From Ktedonobacter racemifer DSM 44963 (GTDB taxonomy: Bacteria; Chloroflexota; Ktedonobacteria; Ktedonobacterales; Ktedonobacteraceae), in contig NZ_ADVG01000004.1 in the NCBI RefSeq assembly GCF_000178855.1, forward strand, positions 124,001 to 188,000: a stretch of 64,000 nucleotides of DNA. Direction: 5' to 3'. The position numbers were made by a program, and so were the translations under genes. The notes under the pieces were generated by a model. The model did no database searches and was not told the origin of the DNA. It saw nothing but the letters and a program-made list of their open reading frames with translations. Below, piece by piece: positions 42,224 to 50,776 of this stretch (position 1 is its first letter; each line of letters starts with the position of its first letter).

Positions 42224-42742
42224 TCAAAGATCTCGCTGCTCATCAATCTGCGCCCAAAATGCCTCTCCATCAGGAGGAATAGGATCTTCTGGAAGAGAAA
42301 GAGCATCGATGATAGACACGGCCTTCTGGTTCATAGTAGGGTCGACTTCATAAAGATCATGATGGCGTCGCAGCTCTTCTGATCGCTCCTCAAGATATCG
42401 ACCCACACCAAGGGGATCTCCACCAGCAAGCGCTAAAACCGCCCAGTAGTTCATGTACCAGCGATCCTCACTCCGAACACAGGCCCGATTATGCATCATG
42501 ATGGTCCACACCGCGCGACGCCAGCGTTCTCTTCTCGCCGCACGGGTTTGAATGCCCACCAGATGAGAGTATGGCAGTTGCTCATAGGAAACCAGGGCCT
42601 CAGACATGCCTTGCTGCAAGCGATCTTGACGCACCAACTGATGAAGATACGCCACGGGATCAACAGCTCCACTGCATTCCAATTCTTCCAAGACACTCTC
42701 ATCCCATACCAGCAGGGGTGTTTCCCCTGGCTCTTGAGGCAA
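42224..42742 (-). CDS. Hypothetical protein, chimeric N-terminus
   Basis: 172-codon frame. The first ~22 residues (L-L-V-W-D-E-S-V-L-E-E-L-E) belong to the adjacent transposase relic in a shifted frame. From residue ~25 on the sequence (V-A-Y-L-H-Q-L-V-R-Q-D-R-L-Q-Q-G-M-S-E-A-L, W-Y-M-N-Y-W-A-V-L-A-L-A-G-G-D-P) looks like a different, helical protein that I do not recognise. Its own start may be an internal GTG or ATG such as the Met near residue 45. Confidence 0.4.
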   Translation of the reverse strand: MPQEPGETPLLVWDESVLEELECSGAVDPVAYLHQLVRQDRLQQGMSEALVSYEQLPYSHLVGIQTRAARRERWRRAVWTIMMHNRACVRSEDRWYMNYWAVLALAGGDPLGVGRYLEERSEELRRHHDLYEVDPTMNQKAVSIIDALSLPEDPIPPDGEAFWAQIDEQRDL

Positions 42743-43110
42743 GCGATGGCATGGCTGGCTTGAGTCCAGAGAAAGTGTTCAATCACGCTGGCATTCCAAC
42801 GTGGGGAATGCAACAGACGGCTCAGGCGCTTCGTGCCAACGGGGGCATGAGCTGGGGACGCGAGAAAGGCTCCCAGTTCACTGAGCAACATGACCTTCTT
42901 TGCATCTCGCCACACGATGAGTGCCTGCACGGTTTCGAGAAGGGTTCGAACCAAACGGATGTCCAGCAGGGCATCAAGCACTGCCAGTAAGGGAGCCAAG
43001 AGCGTGACAAGGAGCTCGGTCGTTTCCTGAGAAAGCTGCTGTCCAGCTTGCCTTTCTGTCTCGGAGAGAGCATACTGTGACCACAGAAGAAACCTCCTGG
43101 TGAGAACACT
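42690..43110 (-). pseudogene. N-terminal relic of an IS4-like transposase
   Basis: One frame reads S-Q-Y-A-L-S-E-T-E-R-Q-A-G-Q-Q-L, L-L-A-P-L-L-A-V-L-D-A-L-L-D-I-R-L-V-R-T, R-L-S-R-L-L-H-S-P-R-W and A-C-L-K-S-Q-G-K-H-P. One lost C near 42723 moves to L-L-V-W-D-E-S-V-L-E, the segment that carries the first catalytic Asp in DDE transposases of this type. The rest of the enzyme is absent. Confidence 0.5.
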
Positions 43111-43358
43111 GATGGTCTGACTTCAGTTTCTCTCAGGAGGTTCTTTCTGCAATCTCATCCCTTCAAAGTGTGGGGTGTTTCATGTCTGAGGCGGTCGAGA
43201 TCGTTTAGAGGGGTGAGCTGGGACATGGCACATGAGCACCTTTCATCGATCCGTTGCCCGAGCGCGATGTCATGCCTCTGGGACAACGGAACTGGGAAGC
43301 GTGTCCATAGCACCATTGTCTACGCTTACTGGTGAACACGTTTCTCGCCTATCGAACG

Positions 43359-44381
43359 TCATTTGCTTTCGATATGACCCAGGTCTTTGAGATCTGAAAA
43401 TGCAACACATGCCTCAGACCACGCGGGATCTCCCGAGTAAAGCGTGCTCCGGAGATAGGCGAGAGTCAACCGCTGGATCATCGCCGCTCGTTCAGGGTTC
43501 TCGTCAGTAGTTTCTACCGCATCATATCCCGTGATGCCGCCAAGCATGTGCTCTCCACCGAACAGCATCAGCAAGCTCTTTGGTCCTGGGCTGAAAACAT
43601 AGGGATCGGCATGATAGCTGGCACCCCGAGAAGTGAGTTGTGGCTCATTGTCTTTGTCGCCCACCACGACGAGCGTTGGCGTGGTCATCTGGTCGAAGCG
43701 AGCGGTGCGAAGGCAGGCATGATGAGCGGCAGCCGGACCGAGATGATCGCCGCCAGCGCCAGTGGAGGCAAGCAACACACCTGCTTTGATCCGGGTATCG
43801 GGGAGATACACGACCGTCCCATCATCATCGGTACATTGGGCACCCAGCAACATGCTTGCTGTGTGCCCGCCGAATGAATGTCCAACGACCGCCACACGGC
43901 TGCGATCAAGCCGTCCCTTGATTTCCGGCACAGCCTCTTCAATGACATCAAGGTGATCGAGAATGTGGTTCATATCTTCAATGCGAGATCGCCAGAATAA
44001 AGGTGCCCCGGGAGTTGTTGGATCAAAGCCCAGGCTTTTTGAAGTGAGATGAGTGGGCTGGATGACGACAAAGCCATGCGCAGCCCAAAAATCGACGACG
44101 GGACTGAAGCCGTGGAGCGAAGAGAGATAGTTCGTCGTTCCTCCGCCGTGCGAAAGCAGGATGAGAGGAAGGTCGCGCCCAGTGGTTGGTGCGGACACTT
44201 TGATCTGTAAATCCACGAGGCGACCGGGAACTGGTAGGACAACCGGGCTGACAGCAACGACTGGAGTCGCGGCAGGAACCGGAATGTTCGCGGCTCTGCC
44301 TATCCGCACGTGGTCCCTTCCCAGTTGAATGCCTGTTTCTTTCTTTGGATCAGGAGTTGAAGCGACGTTTTTGCTCTGCAT
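43359..44381 (-). CDS. Alpha/beta hydrolase (dienelactone/PAF-acetylhydrolase-like)
   Basis: 340 residues from ATG 44381 (GGAGGAA ahead). The oxyanion part is L-P-L-I-L-L-S-H-G-G-G-T-T-N-Y, the nucleophile elbow V-A-V-V-G-H-S-F-G-G-H-T-A-S, the acid P-T-L-V-V-V-G-D-K-D-N-E and the His F-G-G-E-H-M-L-G-G. The N-terminus ahead of residue 40 is polar without a signal peptide. It is divergent from a TetR regulator with palindromes between, so likely repressed by it. Substrate unknown; lipase- or esterase-like. Confidence 0.85.
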   Translation of the reverse strand: MQSKNVASTPDPKKETGIQLGRDHVRIGRAANIPVPAATPVVAVSPVVLPVPGRLVDLQIKVSAPTTGRDLPLILLSHGGGTTNYLSSLHGFSPVVDFWAAHGFVVIQPTHLTSKSLGFDPTTPGAPLFWRSRIEDMNHILDHLDVIEEAVPEIKGRLDRSRVAVVGHSFGGHTASMLLGAQCTDDDGTVVYLPDTRIKAGVLLASTGAGGDHLGPAAAHHACLRTARFDQMTTPTLVVVGDKDNEPQLTSRGASYHADPYVFSPGPKSLLMLFGGEHMLGGITGYDAVETTDENPERAAMIQRLTLAYLRSTLYSGDPAWSEACVAFSDLKDLGHIESK

Positions 44382-44403
44382 AATGTATTCCTCCGTTATC
44401 GAA

Positions 44404-44490
44404 GATAACATAAAATCGATATCGTTGCTAACATGGAAATGGTAGCATACTGTTATCGCCGTTGTCAATATTTGTTATCAATGATATCAT
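44404..44490. promoter_or_regulatory. Candidate TetR operators between hydrolase and TetR genes
   Basis: CGATATCG (44417-44424) and ATGATATCAT (44481-44490) are perfect palindromes sharing GATATC, 65 bases apart. GATAAC/GTTATC motifs recur at 44404, 44452 and 44474. The segment lies next to the hydrolase start and upstream of the TetR gene. Confidence 0.45.
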
Positions 44491-44693
44491 GTTGAGAAGA
44501 ATCGATGGTCTGGCGGAAAGACAGCTTGATGGCGATCGGTGTTGCTGCCTTCATGAAACGGCAAGGGCTTCGAGGTCGAACGGATCCAGCATTTCCACAA
44601 GAGAGATGACTGATACGGTATTTCATCGAAGCGAAATGGCTGAGAACGATCAGCTGAGAGCGTTGATCCCAAAAAGACGTGAGAATAGAAGAG

Positions 44694-45422
44694 ATGAGAA
44701 AGATGAAGCAGGTCTCTCAAGAGGATGTTCGTGCCTCCCGGGAAGATGTACGAACCCGAAGCCTTGAGGTCGCTTTGCAGCTTTTGAAAGAAGGCGGACG
44801 CGACGCTTTGACGACGCGGGCGGTAGCGGATGCTGCGGGAATACAGGCTCCCACGCTGTATCGCCTTTTTGGCGACAAACGAGGGTTGTTAGATGCGGTG
44901 GTTGAGTACAGCTATGCCTCGTCTTTCAAGACAAAAGAAGCGCAGAACTACGACCCCGATCCGCTTGAACATTTGAGAAAAGCCTGGGAGCACCATACCC
45001 AATACGGACTCGAGAATCCCATCCTGTATGCTTTAATGGTCGGTGATCTGCGACCCGGCTTCCTTTCTCCAATGACGCAAAAGGTCCAGCAGCGTCTCGG
45101 AGAGACAATCCATCAGATCGCACTCGCAGGCCGATTGAGAGTTACTGAAAAACAGGCCGTCGAGTTAGTGTATGCAGCGAGCACCGGGGCCGTTCTTGCT
45201 CTCCTTGCGATGCCTGAAGAACATAGAGATCTTCGACTCACGCAAGATGCATGTGAAGCGGTCATAGCCGCTATTACCAACGATCCACCCACGTCGAACG
45301 AGTCTGGAGCTGGAACGGCAGCGATTACGCTTAAAGCTGCGCTCCCGGAAGTGAAGTCACTGACAGACGGAGAACGGCTTTTCCTGACAGAGATACTAGA
45401 CAGGATTGCTACTCACGGGTGA
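44694..45422 (+). CDS. TetR-family transcriptional regulator
   Basis: 242 residues from ATG 44694; GTG 44679 and ATG 44703 are in frame alternatives. N-terminal helix-turn-helix: R-S-L-E-V-A-L-Q-L-L-K-E-G-G-R-D-A-L-T-T-R-A-V-A-D-A-A-G-I-Q-A-P-T-L-Y-R-L-F-G-D-K-R-G-L. The C-terminal ligand domain resembles the TetR_C group with E-N-P-I-L-Y-A-L-M-V-G. Divergent from and probably repressing the alpha/beta hydrolase. Confidence 0.88.
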   Translation: MRKMKQVSQEDVRASREDVRTRSLEVALQLLKEGGRDALTTRAVADAAGIQAPTLYRLFGDKRGLLDAVVEYSYASSFKTKEAQNYDPDPLEHLRKAWEHHTQYGLENPILYALMVGDLRPGFLSPMTQKVQQRLGETIHQIALAGRLRVTEKQAVELVYAASTGAVLALLAMPEEHRDLRLTQDACEAVIAAITNDPPTSNESGAGTAAITLKAALPEVKSLTDGERLFLTEILDRIATHG

Positions 45423-45494
45423 TCATGATGTCATCAAACGTGAAAGAGGCATATTTTCGGGTGCTCCGAGAATTTTGGTTGCTCTGCTAGTGGT

Positions 45495-45520
45495 TACATC
45501 TCGTTGCGCAACCCGTGGGC
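45495..45520 (+). repeat. 26-bp copy of the 1533-1558 motif
   Basis: Identical over 26 bases to 1533-1558, which is one arm of the short inverted-repeat element near the left end of the window. Here it stands just ahead of the IS1182 relic. Confidence 0.6.
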
Positions 45521-45534
45521 TAGAGAGTAACCAG

Positions 45535-45837
45535 GGACGTCGCGTGTATCGTCATCTTGGAGAGGAGTATCTCGAGCGGGTTCGTAGCTATCAGCAGACG
45601 CTGGCTTACCAGAAAGCCCTCAACAAACGCAAAGTGTGGGTCGAACCGCTCTTTGCTGAAGCGAAAGACTGGCACGGGATGCGCCACTTTCGTTTACGGC
45701 GACTCTGGAGGGTCAACTGTGAGGCACTTGTCATTGCCTCAGGACACAATCTTCAACAATCGCTCAAAAAACGAGGCTGGGGCGACGTCCATTCCCAACA
45801 GACGCACTCTATGCTTCTTTTTGGCTCTTTTGGGTGA
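45535..45837 (+). pseudogene. IS1182-family transposase C-terminal fragment
   Basis: Reads R-R-V-Y-R-H-L-G-E-E-Y-L-E-R-V-R, K-R-K-V-W-V-E-P-L-F-A-E-A-K-D-W-H-G-M-R-H-F-R-L-R-R-L-W-R-V-N-C-E-A-L. The E-P-x-F-x-E-x-K-x-W-H-G-x-R-x-F-R-L-R segment contains the last catalytic Glu of IS1182/IS5-like enzymes. The first ~350 residues are missing. Confidence 0.7.
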
Positions 45838-46140
45838 TGTGCTCACTGACGTTGGAAAGAAAGATCTCTTCTTTGGCCAGTTGGTTCAGTTTTTTCCGGC
45901 AATAGGAAGCAAGCCTTTCTTTTTCCTTATGAGTTTATCAAAGGCTTTTTCAACAGGCTGCTTCGTTTGCTGAAACTTGTTGTGGAAGATTGGTTGATCT
46001 GTTTGGCTCCGTCATCTCCTCTCGAACTTTCTTTTTAGGAGTCTCGGATTTGACAAAAAAGCAGCTTGATTTTTGCGCTACCAGTCCTAGTTTCTCTCCT
46101 TGTGGCAAGCAAGACGGCTGAAATGGTGTGCATTTTGCTA

Positions 46141-46193
46141 TAAAGTGGAACTCCATCAACTTTTCTCATCAAAGTTGATGGAGTTCCACTTTA
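46141..46193. terminator. 23-bp perfect hairpin with 7-base loop
   Basis: 46141-46163 and 46171-46193 are exact complements (AAAGTGGAACTCCATCAACT...). It is 43 bases beyond the end of the minus-strand DUF308 gene and could end its transcript; on the plus strand it follows the transposase relic. 45838-46140 shows nothing else. Confidence 0.6.
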
Positions 46194-46235
46194 TGCTTCC
46201 ATTGAGACAGAACCATGAAGCGAGTACATCTTATC

Positions 46236-46820
46236 TTAATGCAGATCAGTTTGTGTATTCTGGCGGGCTTGTTTGATCAGACGGAGAGCAGAAAAAAGAA
46301 ATTGCCAGCTTCCCATCAGGGCGTAACCAACCAGGCTGCTCAGGCCAGATGTGGGCTGTCCAGCAGAGGCAATGAAAAAGCTTCCGGCAAGAACAGAGAC
46401 AGCGCCACCGAAGACGAGGACCGCTTGACCACGAAATTCTTTCCACCGTCGTATTGCCGTTACTAATTCTATTCCACCCGTGAGAATAGCCCAGACACCG
46501 AACACACGTAAGATAGCCGGAACTCCCATCGAGAGCACAATAAGCACTGCGAGAACAGTAAGGAAGCTAATGACTCCATTTGTTTTTTGAGCCAGAGTGC
46601 TCTTTGAGGCACGATGAACATAAGCATCATAGAAGGATGAGCCAGCGTCAAATGCTGGATAAAGGATGAGTAGGAAGGGTACAAGTGCAGGCATTTTAAT
46701 CAGGGAGAGAAGGCCAAGCGCCCAGACCAGCGCAAAAGCGGCTCGCACAAAGTACAGATTACGCATAAGAAGTGCAGTGTTTGCACTCGGGTGAGCTCCC
46801 AATGATTTGAATATCGACAT
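46236..46820 (-). CDS. DUF308-family membrane protein
   Basis: 194 residues with six hydrophobic segments in two similar halves, typical of the DUF308/HdeD-like family of small membrane proteins: N-L-Y-F-V-R-A-A-F-A-L-V-W-A-L-G-L-L, ... G-V-W-A-I-L-T-G-G-I-E-L-V-T-A-I-R-R-W-K-E-F-R-G, and V-L-A-G-S-F-F-I. Located downstream of a TetR gene on the same strand, with an operator-like sequence ahead (46856-46871). Confidence 0.8.
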   Translation of the reverse strand: MSIFKSLGAHPSANTALLMRNLYFVRAAFALVWALGLLSLIKMPALVPFLLILYPAFDAGSSFYDAYVHRASKSTLAQKTNGVISFLTVLAVLIVLSMGVPAILRVFGVWAILTGGIELVTAIRRWKEFRGQAVLVFGGAVSVLAGSFFIASAGQPTSGLSSLVGYALMGSWQFLFSALRLIKQARQNTQTDLH

Positions 46821-46855
46821 GTTTTCCTCTTTTCTGTAATGCTATCAGATTTATA

Positions 46856-46871
46856 CCTTCTAGTAAGTAGG
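46856..46871. promoter_or_regulatory. Operator-like site ahead of the DUF308 gene
   Basis: CTTCTAGTAAGTAGG lies 36 bases upstream of the DUF308 start and matches the core (ACTAGTAAGTA) of the 22-bp palindrome that precedes the neighbouring TetR gene, so both are likely bound by that TetR protein. Confidence 0.55.
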
Positions 46872-46898
46872 TTTATACCCCAAAAAAAGAGACTTCCT

Positions 46899-47474
46899 CT
46901 ACGTTTGCAAATCTGCACACACCTGGAGCGCAATCGTGCGAAAGTGCTCGGGATCTTGATAGGCGCGCGCGGCAATCATGGCTCCCTGGATGGCAGCGAG
47001 GACACTTTGCGCCTTGATCGTGGAATCACCACCAAAGCTGAAGACGCCCTGTGCTCGACCGCTTGCCAGTAGCGTAGCAAACCAGGCTGTGTGCTCGCAG
47101 AAATAGCCCTGAATCTCGTCACGGACGCATTCAGGCAGGGTCGGAAGCTCAGTGGCCAGGAGGGTGCAGAGACAAAAGAAGTTGGCTTCCTTCATTTGCC
47201 TGTAGAAATTCTCTATGTAGAGAGTGAGCTTCTCTCTGGGTTCAGACATGATCTGGTCAATCTGGTGAAGTCCCTGCTGCGCCAGTGTACGATAATAGGC
47301 AACAACCGAACGCCCCAGGTCGCTTTTATTCGGAAAATGATAATGGATACCGGCCTTCCTGATTCCCATCCGCTCGCTAATGTCGGCATAGCTGAAGGCG
47401 TTGTATCCTCGCTCTATCATGAGGCCGAGCGCGACCTCAATAATCTGTTGTGCTGTATTCGCCTGTGTCCTCAT
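46899..47474 (-). CDS. TetR-family regulator
   Basis: 191 residues from ATG 47474. The helix-turn-helix is A-Q-Q-I-I-E-V-A-L-G-L-M-I-E-R-G-Y-N-A-F-S-Y-A-D-I-S-E-R-M-G-I-R-K-A-G-I-H-Y-H-F-P-N-K, the form found in YcdC/NemR-type regulators. C-terminal domain with F-F-C-L-C-T-L-L-A-T-E. The frame is open far upstream into a DinB-like relic, but the palindromic operator and the standard N-terminus (M-R-T-Q-A-N-T) place the start here. It likely represses itself and the DUF308 gene. Confidence 0.88.
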   Translation of the reverse strand: MRTQANTAQQIIEVALGLMIERGYNAFSYADISERMGIRKAGIHYHFPNKSDLGRSVVAYYRTLAQQGLHQIDQIMSEPREKLTLYIENFYRQMKEANFFCLCTLLATELPTLPECVRDEIQGYFCEHTAWFATLLASGRAQGVFSFGGDSTIKAQSVLAAIQGAMIAARAYQDPEHFRTIALQVCADLQT

Positions 47475-47482
47475 GCTTTTAA

Positions 47483-47504
47483 TTTTACTTACTAGTAAGT
47501 AAAA
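47483..47504. promoter_or_regulatory. 22-bp perfect palindrome, TetR operator
   Basis: TTTTACTTACTAGTAAGTAAAA, nine bases upstream of the TetR start codon. The form (TACTTACTAGTAAGTA) is typical of operators bound by TetR dimers, and a half-matching copy precedes the DUF308 gene. Confidence 0.75.
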
Positions 47505-47822
47505 TGTCAAGGGGGGGAACCAACGAAATCCCTCCTCAATCCAGACAATGTGCGTGGCTGCATGCTCCGCTCTCCCAACAAACAAGTCGCCGGCGGCCTG
47601 GTCTCCAATGACAGTGGGTGCCAGAGCGGTCAGCTGATCATCGGTGAACTGCTGCAGGAGGTCCAATGTTTCGTGCCGCGCCGCCAGGTAATCCACTGCC
47701 AGCATCTCTATACTGTCGTCATGGTGCTCGTTCACGTAGGTTTGATTGACGCTGGCGACGGCCACTCCCAGCCGCTCCTCCTCCGGGGTCAGCACGCTCA
47801 AATTGCCCAGGATGCCCGGCAT
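47505..47822 (-). pseudogene. DinB/DfsB-like four-helix protein, C-terminal fragment
   Basis: Frame reads V-N-Q-T-Y-V-N-E-H-H-D-D-S-I-E-M-L-A-V-D-Y-L-A-A-R-H-E-T-L-D-L-L-Q-Q-F-T-D-D-Q-L, then F-V-G-R-A-E-H-A-A-T-H-I-V-W-I-E-E-G, similar to the second half of ClbS/DfsB-type proteins. The N-terminal half is absent. It happens to be in frame with the downstream TetR gene with no stop between, giving a 307-codon open frame. Confidence 0.5.
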
Positions 47823-47917
47823 TGTATCACTTCGTCAGAAAAACGCTTATGGGCTTCACTGATTGCTTGCTCTGAAATGGTCTCCACTCTATCCCTATTA
47901 CACAGGAGCCATGCATA

Positions 47918-47985
47918 TCACTGGCGCTCCCGTCGATATCGATGAGGGGTGAGACCCAGACGGTTTTTGAAGACCCTGGTAAAAT
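47918..47985 (-). pseudogene. AraC-family regulator, last 22 codons
   Basis: Minus-strand frame H-F-T-R-V-F-K-N-R-L-G-L-T-P-H-R-Y-R-R-E-R followed by a stop: the universally conserved end of AraC-type DNA-binding domains. It is cut off at the left end of the IS6-type element at 47988. Confidence 0.65.
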
Positions 47986-47987
47986 GG

Positions 47988-48960
47988 ATGTGTCAGAACT
48001 GAGAATAAGACCCCAAGCAGCGTTCCTCCAAGGTATGATAGACTGATCATCTCACAAAGAGTTTCAGGAGGCATGCCCCATGAATTGCCCGTATTGCTTG
48101 TTAGCAACCACTAAGGAACAGAACAAGAAAACCACGCTGGGCTATCGGACGTTCCGTTGCCGAGAGTGCCATCGTCTCTTCAATGAGCGTACAGGTACCC
48201 CCTTCAACTTTTTGGAATATCCCACTGATCTTATCCTGCTCGTTGTTTTGTGGCGGTTGCGCTACAAGCTGAGCCTGCGGGATTTGGCTGAGATATTTCT
48301 TGAACGAGGCTTTGTGTTCACCCATGAAGCCGTTCGAGATTGGGAAGCGCGATTTGCGCCACTGATTGCAAAGCAACTGCGCGCCAAACGACGCGGACAA
48401 GCAGGGCGATCCTGGTATGTGGATGAAACGTATGTCAAAGTGCATGGGACGTGGTGTTATCTGTATCGCGCCATCGATAGGGATGGCAACTTGGTTGACT
48501 CAATGCTGAGCGAGAAGCGAGACATGGAGGCAGCTAAGCGCTTTTTCCAGCAAGCAGTCGAGGTCACTGGTGACGCTCCACATCGGGTGACAACCGATGG
48601 CCATGACTCCTATCCGCGTGCCATTCGTGAAACGCTTGGCACGAGCGTCATTCACCGTTGTAATCCGTATCTCAACAATCGATTGGAGCAAGACCACCGT
48701 GGCATCAAACAGCGGTACTACCCGATGCGTGGTTTTGGAAGCTTCACGTCGGCATCACGCTTCTGCAGGGCGTTTGACGAGGTACGCCAGTTCTTCCGGT
48801 ATCGCCCCACCATGAACCAGCACGTTGCTCTTGCTGACCAGCGTCGTCTGTTCTGCCAACGATTGGAAGCTTTGAAAGCCATGGATCTGGTCGCCTAAAA
48901 GTATCGGTTGAACGGATTCAACATGCCATATCTCCTGTTAGATTCTCAGTTCTGACACAT
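47988..48960 (+). mobile_element. IS6-like element with zinc-finger transposase
   Basis: Inverted repeats ATGTGTCAGAACTGAGAAT (47988-48006) and complement (48942-48960) are perfect over 19 bp. One intact gene inside. The left end cuts an AraC gene, the right end cuts another IS6-type transposase gene. Confidence 0.85.
48080..48898 (+). CDS. IS6-family transposase with N-terminal zinc ribbon
   Basis: 272 residues from ATG 48080 (AGGAGG at 48067). Zinc ribbon C-P-Y-C ... F-R-C-R-E-C-H-R-L-F-N-E-R at residues 3-35, then the IS6 core: Y-K-L-S-L-R-D-L-A-E-I-F-L-E-R-G helix-turn-helix, D in S-W-Y-V-D-E-T-Y-V-K, D in V-T-T-D-G-H-D-S-Y, E in N-R-L-E-Q-D-H-R-G-I-K-Q-R. Intact and probably active. Confidence 0.88.
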   Translation: MNCPYCLLATTKEQNKKTTLGYRTFRCRECHRLFNERTGTPFNFLEYPTDLILLVVLWRLRYKLSLRDLAEIFLERGFVFTHEAVRDWEARFAPLIAKQLRAKRRGQAGRSWYVDETYVKVHGTWCYLYRAIDRDGNLVDSMLSEKRDMEAAKRFFQQAVEVTGDAPHRVTTDGHDSYPRAIRETLGTSVIHRCNPYLNNRLEQDHRGIKQRYYPMRGFGSFTSASRFCRAFDEVRQFFRYRPTMNQHVALADQRRLFCQRLEALKAMDLVA

Positions 48961-49588
48961 CCAGAAAAACCCCATCCCTGGCTTCGTCAACCGTTTGATG
49001 CGCGCGATGGTCCTGTTCGATCAGATTGTTGAGATACTTGACCTGACGGAGCTCACTGTTTTCAGGAAGGATTCCAGCGGCTTTCAGATCGGCAATCGCT
49101 TTGGGATAGGCGGCGTTCTTGTCCACGTTGATCACTCGCGGAGCTGCCGGAGCGATGGACCAAGCTCCCTGCTCCTCGGCAGGGCGAGCGTGAGGAACTG
49201 AACATGCCGTGTACTGCAGTGCTCTGACGAAAAAACGTTTGGCGGCCTCGGCATCGCGTGTCGGACTCAAGAGAAACTCCAGGGTCTGGTCATCTGAATC
49301 AACTGCCCGATAGAGGTACATCCACACCTTTTTGATTTTAACGTAGGTTTCATCCACTCTCCAGGAGTCATTGGTCGTTTTGAGATGTGGGCGACAACGC
49401 TTCTCCAGCTCGGGGGCATACTGCTGGACCCAGCGATAGATGGTGGTATGATCGACCTGCAAACCTCTCTCCTGCATCATCTCCTCCAGATCACGATAGC
49501 TCAAAGCATAGCGGAGGTACCAGCGGACACATAAAAGGATGATATCGGCCTGAAAATGACGCCATTTGAAGGGTTCCTGCTCGGTCAT
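48961..49588 (-). pseudogene. IS26-like IS6-family transposase, frameshifted and 3'-truncated
   Basis: Begins at ATG 49588 with M-T-E-Q-E-P-F-K-W-R-H-F-Q-A-D-I-I-L-L-C-V-R-W-Y-L-R-Y-A-L-S-Y-R-D-L-E-E. Catalytic D in S-W-R-V-D-E-T-Y-V-K, D in V-I-N-V-D-K-N-A-A-Y, E in N-L-I-E-Q-D-H-R. Just after that the frame slips (expected I-K-R-L-T-K-P-G-M-G-F-F), and the sequence is cut by the neighbouring element at 48960. A ~25-residue insert with P-A-E-E-Q-G-A-W (about 150-175) is unusual. 49619-49900 holds no recognisable gene. Confidence 0.8.
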
Positions 49589-49905
49589 GATGATTCCTCT
49601 TGTGCTCTTTTCTCCCAACTGTAGCAGATCAGCTTACTTCTTGCAACACAACCGGCAAAACCATCGTTCATCGTCTCGCATAGGCTGCCCCTGGAGCAAG
49701 CCCCCGACGCGTATAAACACTTCGATGCACGCGACAACGGTTGGACTAAGGTCGTGCTCAAGCCCGCAGCATAACGTATGCTCTTTGATGACCGTGAATG
49801 AATAGAACCTCACGGCGTAGAGAAGATACTGAATGCCACCCATAAGTTGTTTGAGAAAAGAGGAAGAGCGGCCATAATCTAACCGGACTTTAGAGGGCAA
49901 GAAGG

Positions 49906-49947
49906 AAGAGACTGAAGTGAACTTATTTCACTTTAGTCTCTTTTTTT
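49906..49947 (+). terminator. Rho-independent terminator
   Basis: AAGAGACTGAAGTGAA / TTCACTTTAGTCTCTT with a 5-base loop and a run of seven T. The T-run is on the plus strand; an A-run at the same side makes it likely to act also on the convergent pentapeptide gene ending at 50016. Confidence 0.8.
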
Positions 49948-50015
49948 ATTAAAAAGCACGAGATACTCCTACCTCATAAAGTTTTGGTAAGGCCTTATTT
50001 TAAGGCGGTAGAGTG

Positions 50016-50723
50016 TCAGGACGATTGAGATTTGTTGGGCATGATAGTCCCTTCGAGTGATTTGGCTTGAAGGAGCTGTGCCATGGTGACGTTCGCCGCC
50101 AGAAGATTAAGCCCATCCAGGTTTGCCCCGCGTAAATCAGCGTTGCTCAGGTTTGCACCGTGCAGATCTGCACCGCGCAGGTCAGCTCCACTGAGATTGG
50201 CTCCGCTCAAATCGGCCTTGCTCAAATCGATGATGTTGATAAGTTCAGATTCTGCCAGAAACGCGAAGAGAATGCTTCTGCGGTCAGGATCTAATAGCCG
50301 CAATACGGTCCAGGTGCGTGTGCGGGCAACAGCGCGCACCTCCGCATTGGTTTTTGACTCACGTAAGTTCTCGCTCAGCAGGAGATCCGCCATTTTATCA
50401 AGGTATCTATGGAGGGCGGCTTCTCGCGCCTGTTCAGTGCTAAGCCATGCCGTTCCCACGCCGACTACTACTGGAATTGCCAGGACGCCGAGGAGGTTGA
50501 GCCAGTCCCAGAGCGTTCTCCCCTGAAAACCGGTCCAGTTCAGGTGGTAGCCAGCCACAATGGCGGCAATGGAGACTACTAGCGCAATGACTATCCCTTT
50601 ACTAAGCGCCCGATGCCGCAATATATATTGCCGCCATATCGAAAGCCGTCTTCGCACCTTATTCCTCCAGCGCAGATGGCGCGTAGCAGCCTGTTTTGCC
50701 CAGGAAAGCCAGGTGAGTCGCAA
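50016..50723 (-). CDS. Membrane-anchored pentapeptide-repeat protein
   Basis: 235 residues. Basic N-terminus (~40), two transmembrane helices (G-I-V-I-A-L-V-V-S-I-A-A-I-V-A-G-Y and L-L-G-V-L-A-I-P-V-V-V-G-V-G-T-A-W), a helical segment, then about eleven A(D/N)LXX repeats (A-D-L-S-G, A-N-L-S-G, A-D-L-R-G, A-D-L-H-G) and a short tail. The two-helix plus pentapeptide layout is common in Chloroflexota and cyanobacteria; function unknown. It follows clpB on the same strand, separated by a strongly structured 160-base interval. Confidence 0.8.
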   Translation of the reverse strand: MRLTWLSWAKQAATRHLRWRNKVRRRLSIWRQYILRHRALSKGIVIALVVSIAAIVAGYHLNWTGFQGRTLWDWLNLLGVLAIPVVVGVGTAWLSTEQAREAALHRYLDKMADLLLSENLRESKTNAEVRAVARTRTWTVLRLLDPDRRSILFAFLAESELINIIDLSKADLSGANLSGADLRGADLHGANLSNADLRGANLDGLNLLAANVTMAQLLQAKSLEGTIMPNKSQSS

Positions 50724-50776
50724 TAAGACGAGCGCGTTATGCCTGCTTTGATAGCAAATCCGTTAAAGCCTTGTCC

